Positions 56,836 through 64,000 of a stretch of 64,000 nt of DNA are shown piece by piece. The notes beneath the pieces were generated by a model, which saw only the letters and a list, made by a program, of their open reading frames with translations, had not been told where the DNA came from and searched no databases. The stretch covers positions 825,782-889,781 of the forward strand of contig NZ_BMJJ01000001.1 in assembly GCF_014643375.1 (NCBI RefSeq), written 5' to 3'. How positions within the stretch are numbered: the first letter of the stretch is position 1; every line of letters begins with the position of its first letter. The stretch comes from Aureimonas glaciei. Its GTDB lineage: Bacteria > Pseudomonadota > Alphaproteobacteria > Rhizobiales > Rhizobiaceae. A program made the translations under genes and the position numbers.

Positions 56836-57872
56836 TACACCGGTTCGGCGCGATCCAGGGGGCGGCTGTCTACAGCGGCCTCCTCCTCCTTTCGCTGCTG
56901 CTCGTCGGGCTGGTGGTCGGGGTCAGTGTCGGCATCGGCGACCTGCCGATTCCGCTGTCGACGACCTGGCTGACCGTGACCAACCGGCTGGGATGGACTA
57001 CGGCCGAACTCAATCGCATTCATGAGACGGTGATCTGGGACTACCGTCTCAGCCGGGCGCTGGTGGCGGCCTTCTGCGGGGCCGGCCTCGCCCTGTGCGG
57101 CGCGATCATGCAGGCGCTCCTGCGCAATCCCCTGGCCGAACCCTATGTGCTCGGCATTTCGGCGGGCGCCTCGACGGGCGCCGTGGCGATCGTCATCCTC
57201 GGTCTCGGCGCCGGCGCCATTTCCCTCTCGGCGGGCGCGTTCTTCGGCGCCTTCGCGGCCTTCCTCTTCGTCGCGCTCCTGTCCAGCGGCACGCGCGGCG
57301 CCGCCGACCGCACGATCCTCGCCGGCGTCGCCGCCTCGCAGCTCTTCAATGCGGTGACCTCCTACATCGTGACGACGTCGGGCAATGCGCAGCAGGCGCG
57401 CGACGTGATGTTCTGGCTGCTCGGCAGCTTTGGCGGCGTGCGCTGGCCGGAATTCATGCTCGTCTCGGCCGTGGTCGGCCTGGGCCTGGCCGCCTGCCTC
57501 CTCTACGCCCAGGTGCTCGACGCCTTCGCCTTCGGCGACGAGGCCGCCGCCGCGCTCGGAGTCAATGTCGGCCGGGCGCGCCTCGCGCTGTTCCTGATCA
57601 CGGCGATGATGACCGCGACCATCGTCAGCATGGTCGGGTCGATCGGCTTCGTCGGCCTGGTCGTGCCGCATGCCGCGCGCTTTCTGGTCGGGCCGGTCCA
57701 TAGCCGCCTGCTGCCGGCCTGCGCTGTGGCGGGCGCCATCTTCATGGTGCTGGCCGATATCGCCTCGCGCGTTCTGATTCCGCAGCAGGTTCTGCCGATC
57801 GGCGTCGTCACCGCGCTGGTGGGCGTGCCCTTCTTCTCCGTCATTCTCTACCGTTTCCAGCGCGCGTCATGA
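56832..57872 (+). CDS. FecCD-type ABC transporter permease
   Basis: Ten-helix permease for iron chelate or cobalamin uptake. The 346-aa protein has the family motifs DYRLSRALVAAFCGAGLALCG, MQALLRNPLAEPYVLGIS and the cytosolic-loop segment GSIGFVGLVVPHAARFLVG. GTG start overlaps the binding protein stop as GTGA, and the ATPase start overlaps its stop by 4 bp. A single permease gene implies a homodimer. Confidence 0.92.
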   Translation: MIHRFGAIQGAAVYSGLLLLSLLLVGLVVGVSVGIGDLPIPLSTTWLTVTNRLGWTTAELNRIHETVIWDYRLSRALVAAFCGAGLALCGAIMQALLRNPLAEPYVLGISAGASTGAVAIVILGLGAGAISLSAGAFFGAFAAFLFVALLSSGTRGAADRTILAGVAASQLFNAVTSYIVTTSGNAQQARDVMFWLLGSFGGVRWPEFMLVSAVVGLGLAACLLYAQVLDAFAFGDEAAAALGVNVGRARLALFLITAMMTATIVSMVGSIGFVGLVVPHAARFLVGPVHSRLLPACAVAGAIFMVLADIASRVLIPQQVLPIGVVTALVGVPFFSVILYRFQRAS

Positions 57873-58651
57873 GCCTTGTCGCCGAACAAGTCTCCTGGCG
57901 GATCGGCCAGAAGCCCGTGCTCGAGCGGGTATCGCTGGCGGCGGAGCCCGGAAAGGTTCTCGGCCTGCTCGGGCCGAACGGATCGGGCAAGACCTCGCTG
58001 CTGCGTCTCCTGGCCGGCCTGCGGCAGCCCAGCGACGGGCGCGTCAGCCTGGAGGGGCGGGACATCCGCTCGCTCGGGCGGCGCACCCTGGCGCAGCGCA
58101 TCGCCTTCGTCGAGCAGCACGGCGCGACCAATGCCGACCTGCGGGTCATCGATGTCGTGAAGCTCGGACGCTTCCCGCACCGCTCCGCCTTCTCGGGCTG
58201 GACGCAAGCCGACGAGACCGCCGTCGGCGAGGCGATCGCGCGGGCCGGCATGACGGACAAGCGCAACGATCGCTGGCAGACGCTGTCGGGCGGCGAGCGG
58301 CAGCGCGCCCATATCGCCCGGGCACTGGCGCAGACGCCGCGGGAGCTCATCCTCGACGAGCCGACCAACCATCTCGACATCCACCACCAGATCAGTCTGC
58401 TGCAACTGGTCTCCAGCCTGTCGCTCACCTGCATCATCGCCTTGCACGACCTCAACCATGCGGCCATGTTCTGCGACCGGCTGGTCGTTCTCGATGGCGG
58501 GCGCGTCGTCGCCGCCGGCACGCCGGAGGAGACGCTGACGGAAACCCTGCTGCGCGAGGTTTTCGCAGTGGACGCCCGCGTCGAGGCCTCGCCCTATCAC
58601 GCCCGGCCGCATATCCATTTCCTGCCTTTCGGCCCCGGCCGCGGGGGCTGA
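57869..58651 (+). CDS. FecE/BtuD-type ABC transporter ATP-binding protein
   Basis: ATPase of the iron-chelate/B12 importer. In the 260-aa protein Walker A is GPNGSGKTS (35-43), the Q-loop is near FVEQHGATN, the signature is LSGGERQRAHIARAL, Walker B is LILDEPTNHLD and the switch is ALHDLNHA. Start overlaps the permease by 4 bp (ATGA). A HAD hydrolase gene follows 28 bp downstream and is probably in the same transcript. Confidence 0.93.
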   Translation: MSLVAEQVSWRIGQKPVLERVSLAAEPGKVLGLLGPNGSGKTSLLRLLAGLRQPSDGRVSLEGRDIRSLGRRTLAQRIAFVEQHGATNADLRVIDVVKLGRFPHRSAFSGWTQADETAVGEAIARAGMTDKRNDRWQTLSGGERQRAHIARALAQTPRELILDEPTNHLDIHHQISLLQLVSSLSLTCIIALHDLNHAAMFCDRLVVLDGGRVVAAGTPEETLTETLLREVFAVDARVEASPYHARPHIHFLPFGPGRGG

Positions 58652-58679
58652 GCCCTCTCCCGCCATCTCAGGAAGATCC

Positions 58680-59351
58680 ATGCTCGCCTTCACCCCCAAA
58701 TTCGTGACCTTCGACTGCTATGGAACGCTGATCCATTTCGAGATGTCGGCGCTGACGCGGCGCCTTTTCGCCGATCGCCTGGGTGGCGAGCGGATGGAGG
58801 TCTTCATCGCCGATTTCTCCGCCTATCGGCTCGATGAGGTTCTGGGCGCGTGGAAGCCCTACCGCGAGGTCATCGGCAACGCCCTCAGGCGCGCCGCGGA
58901 GCGGAGCGGCGTCGCCACCCGGAAGGAGGATCTGACGGCGCTCTACACGGCGATCCCGACCTGGAAACCGCATCCGGACGTTCCGCCGGCCCTCCGTCTG
59001 ATCGCCGGGAAAATCCCGCTCGTCGGTCTCACCAATTCGATGGACGATCTCATTCCGCCCTCCATCGCGGCGATGGGCGCGCCTTTCCACCGGGTGATCA
59101 CCGCCGAGGAAGCGGGCGCCTACAAGCCGCGGATGCAGGCTTTCACCTATATGCTGGATGCCTTGGGGGTGGGCCCGGAGGAGGTGGTCCACTGTTCCTC
59201 CTCCTTCCGCTACGACCTGATGACGGCCCGGGACCTGCGCTTCGGCGCGCGCGTCCTCGTGAACCGCGGCCACGAGCCCTCGGCGAGCGGCTACGCCACG
59301 CACGAGGTCGCCGATCTCGGCGGGCTGGTCCATCTTCTCGGTCTGCGGTAG
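58680..59351 (+). CDS. HAD-superfamily hydrolase, haloacid dehalogenase type II
   Basis: Cytosolic HAD hydrolase with nucleophile Asp12 in TFDCYGTL, LTNSMDDL (Ser/Thr motif II), a Lys in AGAYKPRM (motif III) and the acidic motif around SSSFRYDLM. The 223-aa size and FDCYGTL match L-2-haloacid dehalogenase-like type II proteins. Whether the substrate is a haloacid or a phosphate ester cannot be decided. Its position after an iron-chelate importer suggests a role linked to that cargo. Confidence 0.82.
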   Translation: MLAFTPKFVTFDCYGTLIHFEMSALTRRLFADRLGGERMEVFIADFSAYRLDEVLGAWKPYREVIGNALRRAAERSGVATRKEDLTALYTAIPTWKPHPDVPPALRLIAGKIPLVGLTNSMDDLIPPSIAAMGAPFHRVITAEEAGAYKPRMQAFTYMLDALGVGPEEVVHCSSSFRYDLMTARDLRFGARVLVNRGHEPSASGYATHEVADLGGLVHLLGLR

Positions 59352-59461
59352 CGGGTCGAACAGGGAGGATTCTGGCTTGCCTGCCCAGCCGCACTCCTGA
59401 CAGGGTGGGCCGGGTTGGACTCCGGCTTTGAAAACACCGCCGCTTTCGCTATAGCGCGGCG

Positions 59462-60367
59462 ATGACCTGGACAGTCGCCGCCCTCTACCGCTTCGTCGCG
59501 CTTGAAGACCTCCCCGCTCTGCAGAGCGCGGTGCAGCGCGAGTGCGCCGACGCAGGCGCCTGCGGCACGCTGCTGATCGCGCCGGAAGGCGTCAATGGCA
59601 CGCTGGCCGCCCCTGAAGGGGCGATGGACGCGGTGATCGACATGCTCGACCGGCTGTTCGGCGTGCGCCAGGGCGAGCTGAAATTTTCCTCAGCTTCCGA
59701 GCGCCCCTTCGCGCGGCTGAAAATCCGGCTGAAGCGCGAGATCATCACCATGCGCGCCCCCGAGGCCGATCCGACGAAGCGCGCCGGCACCTATGTCGCG
59801 CCGAAAGACTGGAACGCGCTGATCGAGGATCCCGAGGTGCTCGTGCTCGACACCCGCAACCGCTACGAGACCCTGGTCGGCACTTTTCGCGGCGCCGTCG
59901 ACCCGGGCATCGACACTTTTACCGAGTTCAAGGATTTCGTCGCGGCGAACCTCGATCCGGCCCGGCACCGCAAGGTCGCGATGTACTGCACCGGCGGCAT
60001 CCGCTGCGAAAAGGCCTCCGCCTACATGCTGCAGCACGGCTTTGCCGAGGTCTTTCATCTCAAGGGCGGCATCCTGCAATATCTCGAGGACGTACCGGCC
60101 GAGACGAGCCGCTGGGACGGCGACTGCTACGTCTTCGACGGCCGCGTCGCCGTCGGCCACGGCCTCGCCGAGACCAAATGGGAGCGCTGCTTCGGCTGCG
60201 GCGCGCCGCTCACGCCCGAGGATCTCGCCGCGCCGAGCTACGAGGCCGGCGTCTCCTGCCGGCATTGCATCGAAACACTGGCGCCGGAACGAGCCGAGGC
60301 ATTTCGCACGCGGCAGGCACAGCTCGTCGCCAGCGGGCGCAAGCGCAAGACGGATTGGGTGGGGTAG
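59462..60367 (+). CDS. trhO: tRNA uridine(34) hydroxylase TrhO (rhodanese family)
   Basis: Oxygen-dependent enzyme that forms 5-hydroxyuridine at the wobble position of some tRNAs. The 301-aa protein (YceA type) has an N-terminal acylphosphatase-like domain (GTLLIAPEGVNGTLAAP), a rhodanese domain with the active-site loop CTGGIRC (Cys176, Cys182), and a C-terminal CxxC...CxxC pair (CFGCGAP and CRHC) that could bind zinc. It stands alone; the repeat cluster follows. Confidence 0.9.
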   Translation: MTWTVAALYRFVALEDLPALQSAVQRECADAGACGTLLIAPEGVNGTLAAPEGAMDAVIDMLDRLFGVRQGELKFSSASERPFARLKIRLKREIITMRAPEADPTKRAGTYVAPKDWNALIEDPEVLVLDTRNRYETLVGTFRGAVDPGIDTFTEFKDFVAANLDPARHRKVAMYCTGGIRCEKASAYMLQHGFAEVFHLKGGILQYLEDVPAETSRWDGDCYVFDGRVAVGHGLAETKWERCFGCGAPLTPEDLAAPSYEAGVSCRHCIETLAPERAEAFRTRQAQLVASGRKRKTDWVG

Positions 60368-60423
60368 TTTACGCCAATGCAGGTCGGGGGGCGCAATGGT
60401 CGTAGTCGTCCGGAAGCGTTGGC

Positions 60424-60640
60424 CCCCTCATCCGGCCCTCGGGCCACCTTCTCCCCGGTGGGGAGAAGAATGGCGCCGCGGCCTATGGGAACGAAGCGCC
60501 ATTCCTCGCCCCGTAGGGGAGAGGGTGGATGCGAGCGGGAGCGAGCAGCCGGGAGAGGGGGCTGCGCGGCCGCACAGAACCTAGCGCCATTCCTGGCCCC
60601 GGAGGGGAGAGGGGGCTGCGCCGCCCGAGGCGAGCTCGTC
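60424..60640. repeat. Cluster of dispersed palindromic repeats
   Basis: Three related units in the 296-bp convergent gap between trhO and the SDR: 60424-60477 (CCCCTCATCCGGCC to ATGGCGCC, with a central CTCCCC/GGGGAG dyad), 60496-60570 in the opposite orientation, and a shortened third copy at about 60582-60625. They belong to the same family as the units at 13458 and 26861. No gene is visible here. Confidence 0.78.
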
Positions 60641-60663
60641 AGCCTCTTTGCCGTCAGGCCCCC

Positions 60664-61536
60664 CTACAGCATCGGCCTCCCACCCGTCACAGGGATCACC
60701 GCCCCGGTGATGTAGCTGGATTCATGCGAGGCGAGCAGGACATAGGCCGCGGCGAGTTCCGCCGGCTGGCCGGCGCGGCCGAGGGGGGTGTTGGAGCCGA
60801 AGCTTTCGACCTCCTCCTGCGGCATGGTCGAGGGGATCAGCGGTGTCCAGATCGGCCCGGGCGCCACCGCGTTGACCCGGATTCCCTGGTCGGCGAGGAG
60901 ACCGGCAAGGCCGGCGGTGAAGTTGGCGATGGCGCCCTTCGTCGTGGCGTAGGCCAGGAGGTGCGGGGAGGGGTTCTTGGCGTTGATCGACGTGGTGTTG
61001 ATGATCGCGCTGCCCGGCTTCATGTGCTGCACCGAGGCCTTCGAAAGGTAGAACTGGCTGTAGATATTGGTGCGGAAGGTGACGTCCCACTCCTCGGCGC
61101 TGATGTCCTCGAGCTTCTCGAAGGTCTTCTGGTGTGCGGCATTGTTGACGAGGATGTCGAGCTTGCCGAATTCCTCGACCGCGCGGTCGACGAGGCTTTG
61201 GCAATGCTTTTCGTCCTTGATGTCGCCGGGAACGAGGATCGCCTTGCGGCCGGCCTCGTCGACCCAACGCGCCGTCTCCTCGGCGTCTTCGTGCTCGTTG
61301 TAGTAGGAGATGAGGACGTCGGCGCCCTCGCGGGCGAAGGCGATGGCCACGGCGCGGCCGATGCCGGAATCACCGCCGGTGATGATGGCGGCGCGCCCTT
61401 CCAGCCGGCCGCTACCGCGATAGGTCTTTTCGCCATGATCGGGCGTCGGGGTCATCTCGGCCGTCGTGCCCGGCGGGTCCTGACGCTGGCTCGGCTGTGG
61501 CGGCTGCGGGGCGTCTTTGTTCGGATCGATGATCAT
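60664..61536 (-). CDS. SDR-family oxidoreductase (YghA/YhdF type)
   Basis: NAD(P)-dependent short-chain dehydrogenase with an extended N-terminus. The 290-aa protein starts with a proline-rich stretch of about 40 residues (PQPPQPSQRQDPPG), then has TGGDSGIGRAVA, NNAAHQKTF, the catalytic Ser in NTTSINA, Tyr and Lys in YATTKG, and the C-terminal GAVIPVTGG. This class includes general-stress and glucose-dehydrogenase-like proteins; substrate unknown. The start at 61536 was chosen for CAGGAG at 8 bp; an ATG five codons upstream is possible. Confidence 0.87.
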   Translation of the reverse strand: MIIDPNKDAPQPPQPSQRQDPPGTTAEMTPTPDHGEKTYRGSGRLEGRAAIITGGDSGIGRAVAIAFAREGADVLISYYNEHEDAEETARWVDEAGRKAILVPGDIKDEKHCQSLVDRAVEEFGKLDILVNNAAHQKTFEKLEDISAEEWDVTFRTNIYSQFYLSKASVQHMKPGSAIINTTSINAKNPSPHLLAYATTKGAIANFTAGLAGLLADQGIRVNAVAPGPIWTPLIPSTMPQEEVESFGSNTPLGRAGQPAELAAAYVLLASHESSYITGAVIPVTGGRPML

Positions 61537-61658
61537 CGAGGGCTCCTGCATGTTGGCCGGCTTCGCGTTGGCGGCCGGCAAGGCATGCGAGGGGAATCCC
61601 AAGGGGAAAGACGGGTTCCCTCAGACTTCCCCCGAAGGCCGCTGGCGAGGGGAGAATG

Positions 61659-64000
61659 TCATTTGCCGGCCAGCTTCTTCAGCAAGGTCTTCGTCAGCGA
61701 CTGGCGAACCCCGGCATAGTCGGCCCAAGGATCGGGCTCCCGGATCCGGGCGATGACGTCGTCGAGACGGAGGAGATTGGCGGCCTCGAGCGTCTCCAGT
61801 TCCTCCCATGTCACGGGAACGGCGACGGGCGCCCCGTCGCGGGCGCGCGTCGAATAGGGCGCGATGGCGGTCGAGCCGCGCTCGTTGCGCAGCCAGTCGA
61901 TGAAGATCCTGCCGGTGCGCTTGGCCTTGGACATCGTCGCCACGTAGCGCTTCGGCTCCGCTTCCGCGAGGCGCTCGGCGACGTCGCGGGCGAAGGCTTT
62001 CACCGCCGGCCAGTCCTGCCGCCGGTCGAGCGGTGCCACGACATGCACGCCCTTGCCGCCGGTGATCATGGGGAAGGTCCTGAGGCCGAGGTCGGCGAGC
62101 CAGTCGCGCATGTCGAAGGCGGCCTGCTTCACGTCGGCGAAGGTGAGGCTCTCGTCGGGATCGAGGTCGAAGACCACCCGGTCCGGCTTGTCGACGTCGT
62201 CCGCATGGGCGCCCCAGATGTGGAATTCCAAGGCGTTCATCTGCACGGCCGCGACGAGGCCGGCGGCGTCGTCGACGAAGAGATAGTCGGCGGTGCCGCC
62301 GTCCTTCTCGGCGATCGCCACCTTGCGGATCGTGGCGGGAAACCCGCCGGAATCATGCTTCTGGAAAAAACACTGCTTCGTCGGGCCGTCGGGGCACCGC
62401 ACCAGCGACAGTGGCCGGTTGCCGCCATGCACCAGCATGCGCTCGGCCACCGCCTCGTAATACTCGGCCAGAGCCAGTTTCGTGACGCCGCCCTCGTCGA
62501 AGACCACGCGCTCCGGATGCGAGATCTTCACCCCCGCGACGACGGCGTCCTTGCGATCCGCCCGCGAAACCCGCTTGCGTTCGGCGACCGGCTTTGCCGG
62601 CTCCGCCGCTTCCCCGCTGGTCTCGTCAGAAGTGTCGCCCTTGCTCTTTCGGCTCGCCTTCGTCGCCGCGGCAGCGGATGCCGGCCGCTCGTCGACGACC
62701 TCCTTGGCCCTCTTGTCCTCCCGCAATCCCTTGAAGACGCCGTGGCGAATCTGGCCGTCCGAGGTCAGCTCGGCAAAGTCGATCTCGGCGACCAGTTCCG
62801 GCTTCACGTATTTCGACGTCCGGGCGATCGGCCGCGGCAGGTCGTCGAAGGGCGAGGCCTTGACGGCGAGCGCGTCGAACCGGGCCTTGAGGTCCTCGAG
62901 CGCATCGTCGTCGAAGCCCGAGCCGACGCGGCCGCGATACTTGAACACGCCGTCCTCGCGCACGCCGACGAGGATGGAGGAAAAGGCCCGGCCCTTCTTG
63001 TCGGACGGCGAGAAGCCGCCGATGACGAATTCCTGCCGCCGCGTGCATTTCACCTTCAGCCAGGATTTCTGCCGACCGGCGCGGTAGGGAGCATCGGCGC
63101 GCTTGGCGATGATGCCCTCGTGGCCCGCGGCACAGATCTGCTTGAACACCGCCGGACCATTGCCGTCGATATGCTCGGAATAGAGAAGGACAGGTTCCTC
63201 GTGGCCCGACAGCAGTGTCTTCAGAAGCTTCTTTCGGTCCGTGAGCGGCGCGTCGCGCAAATCTTTGCCGTCCAGCATCAACAGGTCGAAGCAGAAGCAG
63301 GAGAGCGCGCCGCCGTCCTTCAGGTGCTGCTGCAGGGTGGAGAAATCGGTGCCGCCGTCGGCGTCGAAGGCGACGATCTCGCCGTCGATCAGCGCGCTGT
63401 CGCAATCCAGCGCCTCGACTGCCGGCAGGATCGCGCCAAAGCGGTCGGTCCAGTCGAGCGCGTTGCGCGTGTAGAGTTTTGCCTTGCCGCCGCCGATGGC
63501 GATGAGGACGCGGTAGCCGTCGTATTTCATCTCGTGCAGCCAGTCGGCCCCGGTGGGGGCGCTGTCGACGAGGGTGGCAAGCTGCAGCGGCTCGAACTCG
63601 GGCACGGCAACGGCCCCTCCGGCGGATTTTCTCACCGCCTTCTCAGGCGCGGCATCCGATGATCGGGTTTTCGCCGCCTTGGCCGCCGGCTCGGCCTTGC
63701 CCTTGGCAGGCTTGCGCGCGGGCTTTTCCGCAGCCTCCGCCTTATCGGCAGGCGACTGGGTCGGACGTGACCATTCCTCGTTCCCGGCGGCGATCTCGTC
63801 CATCGAGCGACCCGTCTTGGCGCTTCGGTCCTCCTTCAGGAGGTCCGTCTCGGTGTCGACGGCATCGTCCTTTTCTTTGATCAGCAGCCAGTTCTCGGTC
63901 TTTTCCTTCGCCCGCGGCTTCATCCGCACCAGCACCCAGCGGCCCTCCATCTTCGTGCCGTGGAGGTGCATCTTCAGATTGCCGTCGCGAAGCCCCGCCT
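61659..64000 (-). CDS. ligD: Multifunctional DNA ligase D, N-terminus beyond the window
   Basis: Bacterial non-homologous end-joining enzyme. About 780 residues are present and the N-terminus runs off the window. Order: the end of the 3'-phosphoesterase domain (AGLRDGNLKMHLHGTKMEGRW, spread over the window edge), a Lys/Ala-rich linker of about 90 residues, an ATP-dependent ligase domain with the nucleotidyl-lysine motif HEMKYDGYRVL, a second charged linker, and a C-terminal primase/polymerase domain (ISHPERVVFDEGG, DLDPDESLTF). The PE-LIG-POL order is usual in Rhizobiales. The Ku gene is not in the window. The downstream stop lies 122 bp from the SDR start. Confidence 0.94.
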   Translation of the reverse strand, partial: AGLRDGNLKMHLHGTKMEGRWVLVRMKPRAKEKTENWLLIKEKDDAVDTETDLLKEDRSAKTGRSMDEIAAGNEEWSRPTQSPADKAEAAEKPARKPAKGKAEPAAKAAKTRSSDAAPEKAVRKSAGGAVAVPEFEPLQLATLVDSAPTGADWLHEMKYDGYRVLIAIGGGKAKLYTRNALDWTDRFGAILPAVEALDCDSALIDGEIVAFDADGGTDFSTLQQHLKDGGALSCFCFDLLMLDGKDLRDAPLTDRKKLLKTLLSGHEEPVLLYSEHIDGNGPAVFKQICAAGHEGIIAKRADAPYRAGRQKSWLKVKCTRRQEFVIGGFSPSDKKGRAFSSILVGVREDGVFKYRGRVGSGFDDDALEDLKARFDALAVKASPFDDLPRPIARTSKYVKPELVAEIDFAELTSDGQIRHGVFKGLREDKRAKEVVDERPASAAAATKASRKSKGDTSDETSGEAAEPAKPVAERKRVSRADRKDAVVAGVKISHPERVVFDEGGVTKLALAEYYEAVAERMLVHGGNRPLSLVRCPDGPTKQCFFQKHDSGGFPATIRKVAIAEKDGGTADYLFVDDAAGLVAAVQMNALEFHIWGAHADDVDKPDRVVFDLDPDESLTFADVKQAAFDMRDWLADLGLRTFPMITGGKGVHVVAPLDRRQDWPAVKAFARDVAERLAEAEPKRYVATMSKAKRTGRIFIDWLRNERGSTAIAPYSTRARDGAPVAVPVTWEELETLEAANLLRLDDVIARIREPDPWADYAGVRQSLTKTLLKKLAGK

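Overview
The window is GC-rich, tightly packed bacterial chromosome with many 4-bp ATGA/GTGA overlaps. Its gene content points to an alphaproteobacterium of the Hyphomicrobiales (Rhizobiales). The main pointers are a red-type (form IC) RuBisCO operon with cbbX, a zeaxanthin-type carotenoid cluster with a type II IPP isomerase, sitABCD with a DtxR-type mntR, a three-domain LigD, and dispersed repeat families that I know from this order. An Aurantimonas-like facultative autotroph would fit, but that is inference. I see no rRNA, tRNA, CRISPR array, insertion sequence or prophage gene.

Layout. 1-3762: carotenoid genes, with the crtI tail and crtB on the plus strand facing crtZ and crtE on the minus strand, and fni diverging from crtE. 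3767-15159: Calvin cycle, with cbbR divergent from cbbF-cbbP-cbbT-pgk-fba-cbbL-cbbS-cbbX-rpe; a second copy of the rpe 3' end plus its downstream repeats follows. 15553-26515: bluB, an acyl-CoA dehydrogenase, two GAF/degenerate-GGDEF/EAL proteins flanking an EmrB-type pump, an mmsB-type dehydrogenase, and a flavin/FeS demethylase. 26940-33634: a copper ATPase behind a MerR/CueR-type promoter, then ethanolamine ammonia-lyase and its permease. 33875-40352: a CASTOR/POLLUX-type channel, a small protein, terC and tctCBA. 40582-44710: sitABCD and mntR around a shared palindromic operator. 44897-55608: uronate catabolism, with kdgK and a FadR-type regulator divergent from uxaC-dctPQM-uxuB-kdgF-kduI-kduD and an aspartoacylase-family hydrolase. 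55774-59351: a FecBCD-type ABC importer plus a HAD hydrolase. 59462-64000: trhO, an SDR, and ligD, which runs off the window.

How the parts work together. The Calvin operon holds RuBisCO, its activase and most regeneration enzymes under one LysR regulator. The uronate block imports an acid sugar through a TRAP transporter and takes both saturated uronates (UxaC, UxuB) and unsaturated uronates from polysaccharide lyases (KdgF, KduI, KduD) towards 2-keto-3-deoxygluconate and its kinase. BluB makes the lower ligand of cobalamin, the cofactor needed by EutBC. Most genes belong to known families. The less explained points are the aspartoacylase-like enzyme closing the uronate operon, the missing FeS cysteine in the demethylase, the twin EAL proteins splitting two probable valine genes, the orphan CASTOR/POLLUX channel, the duplicated rpe tail, and hairpins placed between transporter subunit genes.
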